Shown here piece by piece: positions 26,253 to 35,184 of a stretch of 64,000 nt of DNA. The stretch is taken from NCBI GenBank assembly GCA_020073485.1, contig JAIQFB010000001.1, positions 1-64,000 on the forward strand. The letters are read 5' to 3'. A program made the position numbers and the translations under genes. The stretch is from Terriglobia bacterium. Lineage in GTDB: Bacteria > Acidobacteriota > Terriglobia > Acidiferrales > UBA7541. Every line of letters starts with the position of its first letter. Positions within the stretch are counted from its first letter, which is position 1. Below the pieces are notes generated by a model, which did no database searches, was not told the DNA's origin, and saw only the letters and a program-made list of their open reading frames with translations.

Positions 26253-26780
26253 ATGCCACCACAGACCACTGCCACTCACAAAATCAGAGCCTCCATGGGC
26301 CGTCGCGCTGAATCACTGGCGGATCGCATCGAGGAAGGCGCTGCCGGCTTGGCTGCCTTTGCTGAAGGACTCTCGGAAGTGGATTGGAGTACACCGATGT
26401 CGGGATCGGACCGTCGTCCGGTCGGCGTCATCGTGCACCATGTTGCGAGCGTCTATCCTATTGAGATTGATCTCGCGCAAGCAATCGCCAGTGGCAAAGC
26501 TGTCACAGACATCACGTGGGAAGTTGTCGCCGAGTTGAATGCTAAGCATGCCCACGAACATGCCGCGGTAACGAAGGCCGCCGCGCTAGAACTCTTACGC
26601 CGGAACAGTCATGAGGCGGGCGCTGCAGTTCGCGCATTCACGGATGACGAGTTGGATCGGGCGGCGCCCTTCTCGCTGAGCTTCGGCGCGCCTGTCACCG
26701 CGCAGTTCGTCATTGAGGACCACGCACTGCGGCACAGCTGGCACCACTTGGCGCGCATCCGCACAGCTTTGGGCCGGTGA
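26253..26780 (+). CDS. DinB-like four-helix protein
   Basis: 175 residues. Helical-bundle protein with the DinB-superfamily pattern: an early PVGVIVHHVASV (His metal ligand candidate) and a late EDHALRHSWHHLARIRTALG, with conserved histidines that would form a metal site. ATG 26253 after AAAGGAGATGAAAC. Enzymatic activity unknown; relatives include thiol-transferases. Confidence 0.75.
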   Translation: MPPQTTATHKIRASMGRRAESLADRIEEGAAGLAAFAEGLSEVDWSTPMSGSDRRPVGVIVHHVASVYPIEIDLAQAIASGKAVTDITWEVVAELNAKHAHEHAAVTKAAALELLRRNSHEAGAAVRAFTDDELDRAAPFSLSFGAPVTAQFVIEDHALRHSWHHLARIRTALGR

Positions 26781-26784
26781 CCTT

Positions 26785-27615
26785 ATGATGCGCACTCCGA
26801 AATTGATGGCCGTGCTCGCGCACCCCGATGACGAATCTCTGGGGGTGGGTGGTACGCTTGCAAAATACGCATCTGAAGGCGCGGACGTCTTTCTGCTAAC
26901 CGCCACGCGTGGCGATAGTGGCCGCTTCCGTGGCTATCGTCTGGAGGATAATCAGCACCCCGGCACGCTGGCGCTAGCGAATATCCGCGAGGCTGAGCTG
27001 CGCGCTGCCGCCTCAGTTTTGGGTGTGCGCGAAGTCTCAATCCTGGACTACCACGATCAGCATCTCGACCGTGCGAATCCACGGGAGGCAGTTGCCGCCA
27101 TTGTTGGACACATGAGGCGGATCCAACCCGACGTCGTCGTTACGTTCGGACCCGACGGCGCTTATGGGCATCCCGATCATATTGCGATCTCCCAGTTCAC
27201 CACGGCTGCGATCGTTGCCGCAGCCGACGCGGCGTTTCCATGTGATGGGATCGCATCCCCGCAGCAGCATGCGGTGTCAAAGCTTTACTACATCGCCTGG
27301 CCGGAATCGGCGTGGAAAGCTTACCAGTCAGCTTTCCGAAAATTGATCTCAACCGTAGACGGCGTCGAACGGCAGGCCATTCCATGGCCGGACTGGGCGA
27401 TCACCACGGTGATTGATACGCGGAACTCCTGGTCGACAGTGTGGCGGGCGATCTGCTGCCACGAATCACAGGTGACCGGCTACGAGCGGTTGAAGGACTT
27501 GTCGCCCGACGATCACAAAGCATTGTGGGGCCAACAGTCCTTCTATCGGGTATTCAGCATCGTGAACGGCGGACGAGCGGTGGAAACAGATCTCCTGGAG
27601 GGGATTCGCGCGTGA
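26785..27615 (+). CDS. LmbE/PIG-L family deacetylase
   Basis: 276 residues. Zinc-dependent N-acetyl-sugar-type deacetylase signature: AHPDDESLGVGGTLA near the N-terminus and GPDGAYGHPDHIAIS in the middle (Zn-binding His). ATG 26785 (ATG ATG pair). Its stop overlaps the next gene's GTG start (GTGA). Relatives act on GlcNAc-Ins, bacillithiol precursors or glycans; substrate here unknown. Confidence 0.9.
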   Translation: MMRTPKLMAVLAHPDDESLGVGGTLAKYASEGADVFLLTATRGDSGRFRGYRLEDNQHPGTLALANIREAELRAAASVLGVREVSILDYHDQHLDRANPREAVAAIVGHMRRIQPDVVVTFGPDGAYGHPDHIAISQFTTAAIVAAADAAFPCDGIASPQQHAVSKLYYIAWPESAWKAYQSAFRKLISTVDGVERQAIPWPDWAITTVIDTRNSWSTVWRAICCHESQVTGYERLKDLSPDDHKALWGQQSFYRVFSIVNGGRAVETDLLEGIRA

Positions 27616-29156
27616 CGAAAGAACCGGCACCAAAGGGGTCCTTCGTGAATGGCGATTCCGGCCGTCGTGCGCCGATCGCGATGGATGCCGCGACGTTCCG
27701 CAGGCTGGGATATCGACTCGTGGACCAGGTCGCAGGGTTCCTAGAATCATTGCCGCTTGGTCCTGTGACACGTGATGAATCCCCGTTGGCGGTGCGTGAC
27801 GCGTTCGACCTCACAGCTCCGCTCCCGGAAATGGGAACGGACCCTGGGCCACTGTTAGAAGAGGCGGCACAATCGCTCTTCGCTCATTCGCTATTCAACG
27901 GACACCCGCGTTTCTTCGGATACATCACCGCGCCACCGGCGCCGATCGGGATTCTCGGAGACTTTCTCGCCGCGGCGGTGAACCCAAACGTTGGCGCATG
28001 GACACTCTCGCCAGCTGCCACCGAAATTGAATCTCAAACCGTGCGATGGATTGCCGAACTCATTGGCTACCCCGTCGATTGCGGCGGGCTGCTCCTCAGC
28101 GGCGGCAATATGGCGAACTTTGTCTGCTTCCTGGCTGCACGCACAGCCAAGGCGGGTTGGGATGTCCGCGAGCGCGGCGTTTCTGGAGATTCGGGACACA
28201 GGCTTCGCGTGTACTGCTCGGGCGAAACGCACACTTGGATTCAGAAGGCCGCAGACCTTGGCGGCCTCGGTACTGAATCAATCCGGTGGATCGCCACGGA
28301 CGGGAAACTGCGGATGGACGTCGCCGCGTTACGACATCAAATCGAAGCGGATACCACTGCGGGGGATGTCCCATTCCTTGTCGTCGGAACTGCTGGATCG
28401 GTCAGCACCGGGGCGGTCGACCCTCTTCCAGAGATAAGCGCACTCTGCAAAGAGTACGGGATCTGGTTCCACGTCGATGGAGCGTATGGTGGCTTTGCGG
28501 CCGCGGTTCCCCAGGCCCCCGATGATTTGCGGGCGCTGAGCCAAGCCGATTCGGTCGCGGTTGATCCGCACAAATGGCTCTACGCGCCGCTCGAAGCCGG
28601 ATGCGCGCTGGTGCGCGATCCGGAAGCGCTGCGCGCGGCGTTCGCGTATCACCCGCCGTACTATCATTTCGAGGAGCGCGTGACGAACTACGTCGATTAT
28701 GGGCCCCAGAACTCGCGCGGTTTCCGTGCCCTCAAAGTGTGGCTTGCCCTGAGGCACGTAGGGGCCGCCGGGTATCGCAAAATGATCGCCGACGATATTC
28801 GCCTGTCTCAGGCAATGGCTCAGGCGGTCAGCCGCCATGCGGATTTGCAGCTCATGACCCAGGATTTGAGCATTACGACCTTCCGCTACGTGCCACACGA
28901 TCTTCGAACGAATCTCACAGAACCACAGGTTGAACTTCATCTCGACGCGCTCAACCGTGAGCTGGTCGATCGGCTGCAGCGCGGGGGTGAAACATTCGTC
29001 TCCAACGCCGTAGTCGGCGGCCACTACGTGCTGCGCGCCTGCGTTGTGAACTTTCACACCGCTCAAACAGATGTGGAGGCGGTGCCCGCCATCGTTGCGC
29101 GAATCGGACGCAAGGTGGATGTTGAGCTGCGCCCGACGATCTCGCAGCGCGAATAG
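27612..29156 (+). CDS. PLP-dependent amino-acid decarboxylase (aromatic-L-amino-acid type)
   Basis: 514 residues from GTG 27612. Group II decarboxylase: N-terminal FRRLGYRLVDQVAGFLESLP, GGNMANFVCFLAARTAK, FHVDGAYGGFA and the PLP-lysine site DPHKWLYAPLEAG. Converts an aromatic or similar amino acid to its amine with release of CO2; exact substrate not predictable. Overlaps the LmbE gene by four bases and ends the operon. Confidence 0.9.
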   Translation: MTKEPAPKGSFVNGDSGRRAPIAMDAATFRRLGYRLVDQVAGFLESLPLGPVTRDESPLAVRDAFDLTAPLPEMGTDPGPLLEEAAQSLFAHSLFNGHPRFFGYITAPPAPIGILGDFLAAAVNPNVGAWTLSPAATEIESQTVRWIAELIGYPVDCGGLLLSGGNMANFVCFLAARTAKAGWDVRERGVSGDSGHRLRVYCSGETHTWIQKAADLGGLGTESIRWIATDGKLRMDVAALRHQIEADTTAGDVPFLVVGTAGSVSTGAVDPLPEISALCKEYGIWFHVDGAYGGFAAAVPQAPDDLRALSQADSVAVDPHKWLYAPLEAGCALVRDPEALRAAFAYHPPYYHFEERVTNYVDYGPQNSRGFRALKVWLALRHVGAAGYRKMIADDIRLSQAMAQAVSRHADLQLMTQDLSITTFRYVPHDLRTNLTEPQVELHLDALNRELVDRLQRGGETFVSNAVVGGHYVLRACVVNFHTAQTDVEAVPAIVARIGRKVDVELRPTISQRE

Positions 29157-29599
29157 GTCGGCGCTGCCTGGGAGAAGCTGGTTGGACGGTTAGCTCGAAC
29201 GGCTGTTGATGGGTGTCTCCACCGGATCATCATTGACGCTCGCGCAACTCCAGAGAAACGCATTATCGGTCAGTGGCTTTTTGGCGGTATACGCGTATTG
29301 CAAGAAGTGGATTTCCGGAATCCCATCTAGTAGAGAATAACTTTCTGCGGTACGGAGAGCGGTACGGGATTTCTCCGACATTTTTGTTTCTCACCTATGT
29401 CGTGCGAATCTCCGAATCTTCTCTCCCAATGCGCGCATTATGCATTCACTTAGTATTCTACTTCTCCTTATAACACGCGTATGGTTGGCGAGTTCCATGG
29501 AGGAGACGCACAATGATAGAGAAACCGAAACGATCTATGTAGACACTAAAGACTTCGAAGCGAACCAAGGTCATGGCGAAACTTACGAAGGAAATCGCG
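29157..29599. other. 443-base interval with short repeat and no confident gene
   Basis: Holds the 20-bp CGGTACGGAGAGCGGTACGG (29348-29367), the CGCGTATGGT motif (29476-29485) and two doubtful short frames: a minus-strand 63-codon one ending at 29190 and a plus-strand one from ATG 29497 running into the convergent gene. Could be a decayed gene or element end. Confidence 0.4.
29348..29367. repeat. CGGTACGG double repeat, copy 1
   Basis: 20-bp CGGTACGGAGAGCGGTACGG (two CGGTACGG units), identical to 33267-33286, 3.9 kb away and next to tRNA-Val fragment 2. Confidence 0.6.
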
Positions 29600-30229
29600 C
29601 TACAAGAAGAACGTCAGGAGACCCGTTCCAACTAGAGATGCTGCCCACATCAGGTCCAGATTCCACCACGCCTTGCGCAGCAGAGCCAGCCCGAGTTTTC
29701 GGTACACGATCCAGGCCACAAGGGTCGTAATCCCGAGATACGCCAAACTGTGGACGGTCACCGCGGCAAGAGGCACCCAGCCCGGTGCGTCGGCAGACAT
29801 CTGATGTGCGTGGTGGGTGGACATCGCCATCGCTCCCGGCGTCGCGCGCATCACGAACGGTAGGATCATCAGCCCCGCTCCATGCGCCGAGGCCATCAGA
29901 AACGACCACACCGTCAAATCACCGAAGCCCACCTGCATCCCGACCCATCGCGGATGGCGGTGACGCACCAGGTGGAAGAGCCCGAACGCCACCAATGTGA
30001 TTGAGACTGTCGGCCGGAGTATCGCGATCGGGATGACCGTCTGGGCCAGTGCCGCGGCCAGCAGCACCGCGCCCACGGACGCGGCGTGGCCGACGGCCAA
30101 GGGAGGCAGCGCGCGCCACACGCCTCGCGAGCTGCCCTGCTGCATGCCGAGCGCGACCGCGAACAGCCAGCCCATTCCCGGATTGATGCCGTGAAACGCC
30201 CCCAGAAACAGCATTGCACTCCATTGCAT
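29600..30229 (-). CDS. polytopic membrane protein next to methanethiol oxidase
   Basis: 209 residues, five to six hydrophobic helices. Contains GAFHGINPGMGWLFAVALG and HSLAYLGITTLVAWIVYRKLG, an arrangement like NicO/UreH-type exporters, with a His-rich loop (STHHAHQ). ATG 30229 follows AAAGGAGCG. Lies 14 bases downstream of the SBP56-type gene and is likely cotranscribed; may move a sulfur compound or metal, which is inference. Confidence 0.7.
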   Translation of the reverse strand: MQWSAMLFLGAFHGINPGMGWLFAVALGMQQGSSRGVWRALPPLAVGHAASVGAVLLAAALAQTVIPIAILRPTVSITLVAFGLFHLVRHRHPRWVGMQVGFGDLTVWSFLMASAHGAGLMILPFVMRATPGAMAMSTHHAHQMSADAPGWVPLAAVTVHSLAYLGITTLVAWIVYRKLGLALLRKAWWNLDLMWAASLVGTGLLTFFL

Positions 30230-30243
30230 GATTCGCTCCTTTC

Positions 30244-31656
30244 TTACGCGTAGCAGTAGGAATCCGAGGACGCGTCTCCGCCCCCCAAACGCACCTGGTG
30301 ACTGCGCATGCCCTCAAATTCGAGCAGGAATTTCGGATCGAGCGCCATTCCGCCTGCGGGATTGACGTCAAGTTTCACCATCCAGCTTCGAATGCCGTCC
30401 GGATAGAACTGTTCGTCCCAGGGAGTGTACAGGGAGTTGGTGAAGTAAACTCGCCGGCCGTCTCGGCTCGCTTCGACCATCTGTGGACCGCCGTTGAGCG
30501 GCTGCCGGGGCTTGGCGGGATGCGCTGCGCGGCTAACGATGCCCCCCAATCGAACCGACGCGATCTTCTTCGGATGCAGCGGGTCGCTCACGTCGTATTG
30601 AATGAACTCGCCCGTCCCCCAGCACGAGACGTACAGGAACTTATCGTCCAGGGATAGATTGATGTCCGTAATGAACGGCGGAACGGCCTTGAACCCTTGG
30701 AGAAACGGAGGGAGTAGCTTCGGGTCCGCCGGCTCGGCTGGAATTTCGATCACCTTCTTCACAGCCCATTTTCCGCCACCGTTGTTGCCATCATTCTGGC
30801 GATACCATGTCCAGACGGAAGCCGACAAGTCTTTCAGTGAAACTACGACACCGAGAAAGCCGTACGTGCGCGTGGGATCGTGCGCCGGCCGCAGTTCCAG
30901 CACCATCTGTTGTTCGGCCCCAAGATCCAGTTCCTGCACATGGCGGCGCTCGCGGAGGTTCCACATGTTCAGTGTGTGGCCATATTTACCGGCGAGTAGC
31001 ATCTCGGGATTCACACCGTCCTTGACCATGTTGGGCGTTCCCCAGGAGCTGCTTACCATGGTGTCGTATCCCAGGTGCCACCAAATGTCGTACGCCAGCT
31101 GTTGTGGGCCGCGGTCGAGCTCCCACGGGCCGATCACGTCAAACGTTTCCGGGTCCATGATGAAGGTGCCGCCCGGACCGCCGCCGTCGGGCGCGCCCAA
31201 GGCGCTGACGTAGATGCCTTCGGGACCGCAGTGTACGGTGTGCGGCGAGGCATAATTCGTCCGCTTGGCGAGCTCCTGGGCTTCGATTGTCTTTACGAGC
31301 TTTGGCCGGCGCGGATCCGGCTTAGTATCCAAGATGTGAATGCGCGAAGAGTTAATTCCCGGCACCACCAGATAACGCCGCTCCATGTGCGGGTGCGGCG
31401 CGTAAGGGCACAGGCAAGAGCTACAAGCATTCCAACCGAAGTGATGCAGTTCATCTCCCGCTTGGGGCATATCCACTTGCTCTACTAACCTTCCGTAGCC
31501 TGACGAATCCGGATCGGTATCCACTACGCCGATGGCGTCGGATCGCCCGTTTTTTGTCGGATTGATCAGCGCCACGTAGGCCAGCTTTTCCTGCGGGGCC
31601 TGCATGGCCATCTTCGGCGATGGGTAGAATGTGGGGTCCGGCTTGAGTAATGGCAT
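30244..31656 (-). CDS. methanethiol oxidase / SBP56-type selenium-binding protein
   Basis: 470 residues from ATG 31656 with CGAGGAGAC upstream; the longer upstream frame is not used. Matches the SELENBP1/MtoX family across its length: NACSSCLCPYAPHPHMERRYLVVPG, ASPHTVHCGPEGIYVSALG, SSWGTPNMVKDGVNPE and the C-terminal SHQVRLGGGDASSDSYCY. MTO proteins oxidise methanethiol to H2S, formaldehyde and H2O2, needing copper. The AraC paralogue at 31882 is divergent and probably its regulator. Confidence 0.9.
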   Translation of the reverse strand: MPLLKPDPTFYPSPKMAMQAPQEKLAYVALINPTKNGRSDAIGVVDTDPDSSGYGRLVEQVDMPQAGDELHHFGWNACSSCLCPYAPHPHMERRYLVVPGINSSRIHILDTKPDPRRPKLVKTIEAQELAKRTNYASPHTVHCGPEGIYVSALGAPDGGGPGGTFIMDPETFDVIGPWELDRGPQQLAYDIWWHLGYDTMVSSSWGTPNMVKDGVNPEMLLAGKYGHTLNMWNLRERRHVQELDLGAEQQMVLELRPAHDPTRTYGFLGVVVSLKDLSASVWTWYRQNDGNNGGGKWAVKKVIEIPAEPADPKLLPPFLQGFKAVPPFITDINLSLDDKFLYVSCWGTGEFIQYDVSDPLHPKKIASVRLGGIVSRAAHPAKPRQPLNGGPQMVEASRDGRRVYFTNSLYTPWDEQFYPDGIRSWMVKLDVNPAGGMALDPKFLLEFEGMRSHQVRLGGGDASSDSYCYA

Positions 31657-31881
31657 TGACGTCTCCTCGTTTTGTGATCGGCCGCGTGCTACGTAGTCCG
31701 CGGCTTGCGTTTGCAACGAGCGAAGTTTCTCAGGGGCGTCGCGCCGAGTCCATGTCCGCGGCCCCGCGTGTTTTGACCGAGACGCCGAGAATTGTTGACT
31801 TCTTATCCGAGGCTCTGAGATTCTTTGCACAGGCTCCGGGTCATCTACGGACGGTTACCCGAGAAAATTGGGAGTGAGCTC

Positions 31882-32952
31882 ATGGATGTACTTTCTGACG
31901 TTTTACGAGTAGTGCGGCTTTCTGGCGCCTTGTTTTTCACGGCCGAGCTTTCCGCGCCTTGGGCTTTGGAATCGCCCGACCGAACCTTGCTGGCTACGGT
32001 CTTGCCGAATGCCGAATGCCTGGCACTGTTCCACGTGCTTGTGGACGGCGAATGCTGGGTGGATACCACCGGCCACCCCACCGTGCATCTTCACACCGGC
32101 GACGTGATCATCTATCCACACACTCACCCGCATATAATGCGCAGCGCTCCAGGCGTCTGCTCCGTCCCTATCAATAAAGTCTTGCCAACCGGCTCGGGAG
32201 ACCAGTTGTCGCAGCTCCGCCACGGCGGCGGCGGTAATAAGTCTCGCTTCCTATGCGGCTACCTCGGGTGCGACCAGCGATTCGCGCCGCTGATCGGCGC
32301 CTTGCCCACAATGCTTCTGGTCCGCAACCGCAACGGCCAGGCTGCCGTAGAAACTGTTCGCCGCGATGGCAAAAAGTCCGCCGACGTCCGCCACTCGGCT
32401 GGAACTTGGCTGAGCACCACACTCGGTTACACCATCCACGAAGCGGCATCGTCCCGCCCGGGTAATGCAGCCATGCTGGGCCGGCTCACCGAGATCATGT
32501 TTCTCGACATCGTCCGCGAATACATGCAGCAGCTTCCGCCGGGCCAGACTGGTTGGCTGGCAGGCTTGCAGGACCCCCATGTTGGCGAGGCCCTGCGCCT
32601 GATGCACGCTGAGCCGGCCCGCCACTGGACCGTCGAGCAAATCGCTCGTGAAGTCGGCACCTCTCGCTCCGCCCTAGCAGAGCGCTTCACCGAACTCCTC
32701 GGCGAAGCGCCAATGCATTACCTCGCCACATGGCGTATCCACCTAGCCCGCCAGTTGCTCTGCGAGCCCGCGCGGAGCATCCCTGACATCGCCGTCCGAG
32801 TGGGCTATGAGTCCGAGGCTGCCTTCGGACGCGCCTTTAAGCGGCTCGTAGGCACGCCCCCAGCCGCTTGGGGCCGCGCCGCCAAAGATCCCGGGCCACA
32901 GGCAAGCTCCGGAACTCGTGCGCCCACGTTCAAGCGAGCCGCCGCGCGATAG
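31882..32952 (+). CDS. AraC-family regulator with cupin-type N-terminal domain (copy B)
   Basis: 356 residues from ATG 31882. Same layout as the 22344-23363 protein and clearly paralogous (MDVLSDVLRVVRLSGALFF against MDVLSEVLKTVKLDGALFY; both QTGWLAG, VGYESEAAFGRAFKR). Divergent from the methanethiol oxidase operon, 225 bases away. Likely activator or repressor of it. Confidence 0.9.
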   Translation: MDVLSDVLRVVRLSGALFFTAELSAPWALESPDRTLLATVLPNAECLALFHVLVDGECWVDTTGHPTVHLHTGDVIIYPHTHPHIMRSAPGVCSVPINKVLPTGSGDQLSQLRHGGGGNKSRFLCGYLGCDQRFAPLIGALPTMLLVRNRNGQAAVETVRRDGKKSADVRHSAGTWLSTTLGYTIHEAASSRPGNAAMLGRLTEIMFLDIVREYMQQLPPGQTGWLAGLQDPHVGEALRLMHAEPARHWTVEQIAREVGTSRSALAERFTELLGEAPMHYLATWRIHLARQLLCEPARSIPDIAVRVGYESEAAFGRAFKRLVGTPPAAWGRAAKDPGPQASSGTRAPTFKRAAAR

Positions 32953-33266
32953 AACAAATTCCGGCATGGATTTGTCCAGCGGCCTCCACTTCAATCTGCC
33001 GTAACAGTATTACGATCTGGTCCGGTTTTTACCTCTTCATCGGCATACGAGCGTTCTTCCGGAGTGAATTCTCTCTCACTCCCGCAGGTAAAAAAGTTAC
33101 GTCAGAGTGGGTTGGGCTTTTCAGTTGATTGCTTTCAATTTTCATGTTGCGGCGCGGAATCAACGAATCTCAACCATTCCTTGCTTCCTCTCGACATGCC
33201 GAAGTCAAAAGAGTTCCGCTTGACGACAACCCTCAATCGCCAGCACGACGCTTCTCACACTTTTAA

Positions 33267-33286
33267 CGGTACGGAGAGCGGTACGG
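33267..33286. repeat. CGGTACGG double repeat, copy 2
   Basis: Identical to 29348-29367. Placed 58 bases left of tRNA-Val fragment 2, i.e. where an arm site of an element to the left would lie. Confidence 0.6.
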
Positions 33287-33345
33287 AATTTTCGCAAAGC
33301 GGGTCACGGGAAACCGCTAAGTCCATCGAAATGATAGGAATGATA

Positions 33346-33391
33346 TGGTAGGCCCGTGCGGACTCGAACCGCAGACCTCTGCCGTGTCAAA
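33346..33391 (-). pseudogene. tRNA-Val(GAC) 3' fragment, copy 2 (attachment-site relic)
   Basis: Anticodon-loop to CCA portion only; no 5' half. Same orientation as copy 1, one base different. Together the pair frames an 11.4-kb island. Confidence 0.75.
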
Positions 33392-33474
33392 AGGCCCGCG
33401 AAAAGTTACCCCTCTTAACTTCCATAACGTTTTGGACTGCCGAAGCGCGGATAGCGCCGAGAAGACGGAACTCG

Positions 33475-33502
33475 TACAGGTGAAATTACAGGTGAAGAAA
33501 TT
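33475..33502 (+). repeat. paired arm-type repeats right of tRNA-Val fragment 2
   Basis: Same 28 bases as 22116-22143 at the same 84-base distance, although the intervening 83 bases differ between the two sites. Confidence 0.6.
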
Positions 33503-33549
33503 TTGTGCGGACCCCACCGCGCTCGCTCAATACGCTGAAGTCTGCCCTT

Positions 33550-35184
33550 TCATGCGTTAGGTGCCTCAATCCGATACACCGGGTACCGCGCAGCAATCGC
33601 TGCGAAATCGGCAAGCGGCGCTCCTACGGGCAGCGGGAAGTGTTTGCGTCCGCTTGAGGCGATGCGCACATACTCTCGGAGTATTGGTGCCCGTTCCTCC
33701 GGCGGCACAGATACGAGACGCACGCGGACAGAGCCTCCGTGGGCAATCACCGCGTCGCCCTGCGCCGCCTCGATGTTGTGCACCCAATCAGAAATGGTGC
33801 CGAACATCGAGACGACGTACCGTTCTCCCTCGACAGTGGGGACCACAACGGCGTCCGCACGCGGCCGACCCGATACGCGATCGCGGACTTCGAGGGCGAA
33901 CCAGGAACGCGGCGGCAATCCGACCCGCGCCCACCAACAAAAGAACTGGCTAACCCAGTGGCCGAGCCACGTTGGACGGCGGTTACGGTAGAAGAGGCGA
34001 TTGAATGCGCTTCGTTCCGCAGGATCGGGTTCGGTGAAATGGGCCATCGGCTCTACTCTCTGCATCAACGGCTCCGTTTCCCGCAGGAACGATGCGTCGG
34101 CGGTGTCCAGGAGATCGCGAACATCAAACGCCGTCGCATTGGTCATCACGACAGTGCCGATCCCTTTTCCAGAATACAAGCGCATCATGCAGTGAAATCC
34201 TCCGCCTCCGCCCTCCTTGTAGAAGAAAGGGAGGCCGTCAAGAACTCCTGTGTGCCAACCGAGGGTCATTGGAACAGCCCCTCCTCGCGTCGTTTGCTGC
34301 TGGGTATAGAACATTTGCCGCGTTTCGTCTCCAAGCAGCACGGACCGATCACGGAGTTGGTCTTGAAGGAACTTGCCGAAACCCCTCACGCTCCCGACGA
34401 GTCCACCAAATGCCGGACCATTGAGATAGTGACTGCGGATTGCTAGCCACCTGCCAGCGTAATCACCGACTAAGTCCCGATCGATCAGAACTCCCTTCGC
34501 GAGATTCATCAATGAATATTTCTCCAAATAGCCGGTGGCCTGACAAGCAGGATCGGTTACTGCATATCCGAGTTCTCGCGGCTCAATCGCTAGTGGTCGA
34601 AGGATGTGCTCGGTGACGTAAGACGAAAATGTCTCGCCGCTCGCGCGTTCGATCACCTTTCCAAGCAACCAGTAGCCGATGTTTGAGTACGCGTACTTGC
34701 TACCGGGGGCGAACGACAGTCGCGGATGATCGTGCAGTACAGTCGCGAGTGCGGCATCCTCGTCGAAGTTCCCGTGACGCTCTGCCGGATGGACCCACCG
34801 CAAGGGTAGCGGATTCGGGATGCCGGAGGTGTGGGAGATGAGCTGTCTGACCGTGACATTCGGTCCGTAAGGCAGCGCATCGACGTATTGTTCTACCGGA
34901 TCGTCAAGACCAACTCGCCGGATCTCGACGAGTTGTAACACGGCGGCAGCGGTAATGGTCTTGCTCATCGAATACGCCATCAGCGTTGTCGCAGTATTTA
35001 CGGGCATCCGGCGGCGGATGTCCGCCCAGCCACTGTAGTGTTCAAACAACACACCCGTAGACATCGCTACGAGATACTGAATCCCCGGCGTCTTGGATGC
35101 CGTCGTGAGCGCGGTCAGATAGGAGTCGACGCGAGCGGCGCCAGTCGATAGCTGTTGCTGCATGATTTGGTGGTCAAGAGACAT
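33550..35184 (-). CDS. serine beta-lactamase-like hydrolase fused to a deazaflavin-nitroreductase-like domain
   Basis: 544 residues. Residues ~20-370 are a class-C beta-lactamase/esterase domain with SxxK in YSMSKTIT and the second motif YSNIGYWLLGKV. The C-terminal ~140 residues (GRPRADAVVVPTVEGERYVVSMFG ... PPEERAPILREYVRIASSGRKHFP) resemble the F420/deazaflavin-dependent nitroreductase (DUF385) fold. A single polypeptide carrying both is unusual. Starts 11 bases inside the end of the preceding gene, so the two are coupled. Function unknown. Confidence 0.8.
   Translation of the reverse strand: MSLDHQIMQQQLSTGAARVDSYLTALTTASKTPGIQYLVAMSTGVLFEHYSGWADIRRRMPVNTATTLMAYSMSKTITAAAVLQLVEIRRVGLDDPVEQYVDALPYGPNVTVRQLISHTSGIPNPLPLRWVHPAERHGNFDEDAALATVLHDHPRLSFAPGSKYAYSNIGYWLLGKVIERASGETFSSYVTEHILRPLAIEPRELGYAVTDPACQATGYLEKYSLMNLAKGVLIDRDLVGDYAGRWLAIRSHYLNGPAFGGLVGSVRGFGKFLQDQLRDRSVLLGDETRQMFYTQQQTTRGGAVPMTLGWHTGVLDGLPFFYKEGGGGGFHCMMRLYSGKGIGTVVMTNATAFDVRDLLDTADASFLRETEPLMQRVEPMAHFTEPDPAERSAFNRLFYRNRRPTWLGHWVSQFFCWWARVGLPPRSWFALEVRDRVSGRPRADAVVVPTVEGERYVVSMFGTISDWVHNIEAAQGDAVIAHGGSVRVRLVSVPPEERAPILREYVRIASSGRKHFPLPVGAPLADFAAIAARYPVYRIEAPNA

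Larger units (their letters stand above)
21987..33391. mobile_element. 11.4-kb cargo island between two tRNA-Val 3' fragments
   Basis: Bounded by direct copies of the tRNA-Val 3' fragment, each with arm-type repeats. Encodes ten or so metabolic and regulatory genes, with paralogous AraC regulators at both ends, and no integrase, so it would need one in trans. Limits are inferred from the direct repeats alone. Confidence 0.5.
32953..33549. other. 597-base interval holding the second att-type site
   Basis: Non-coding as far as I can see. It contains the CGGTACGG double repeat (33267-33286), tRNA-Val fragment 2 (33346-33391) and the paired ACAGGTGAA repeats (33475-33502). The AraC gene ends just to the left and the beta-lactamase-like gene begins at the right. 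Confidence 0.6.

Noticed and set aside
33345-33560. Plus-strand frame beginning MVGPCGLEPQTSAVS
   Set aside because: This is a well-known false protein made by translating a tRNA gene region; the underlying sequence is the tRNA-Val fragment.
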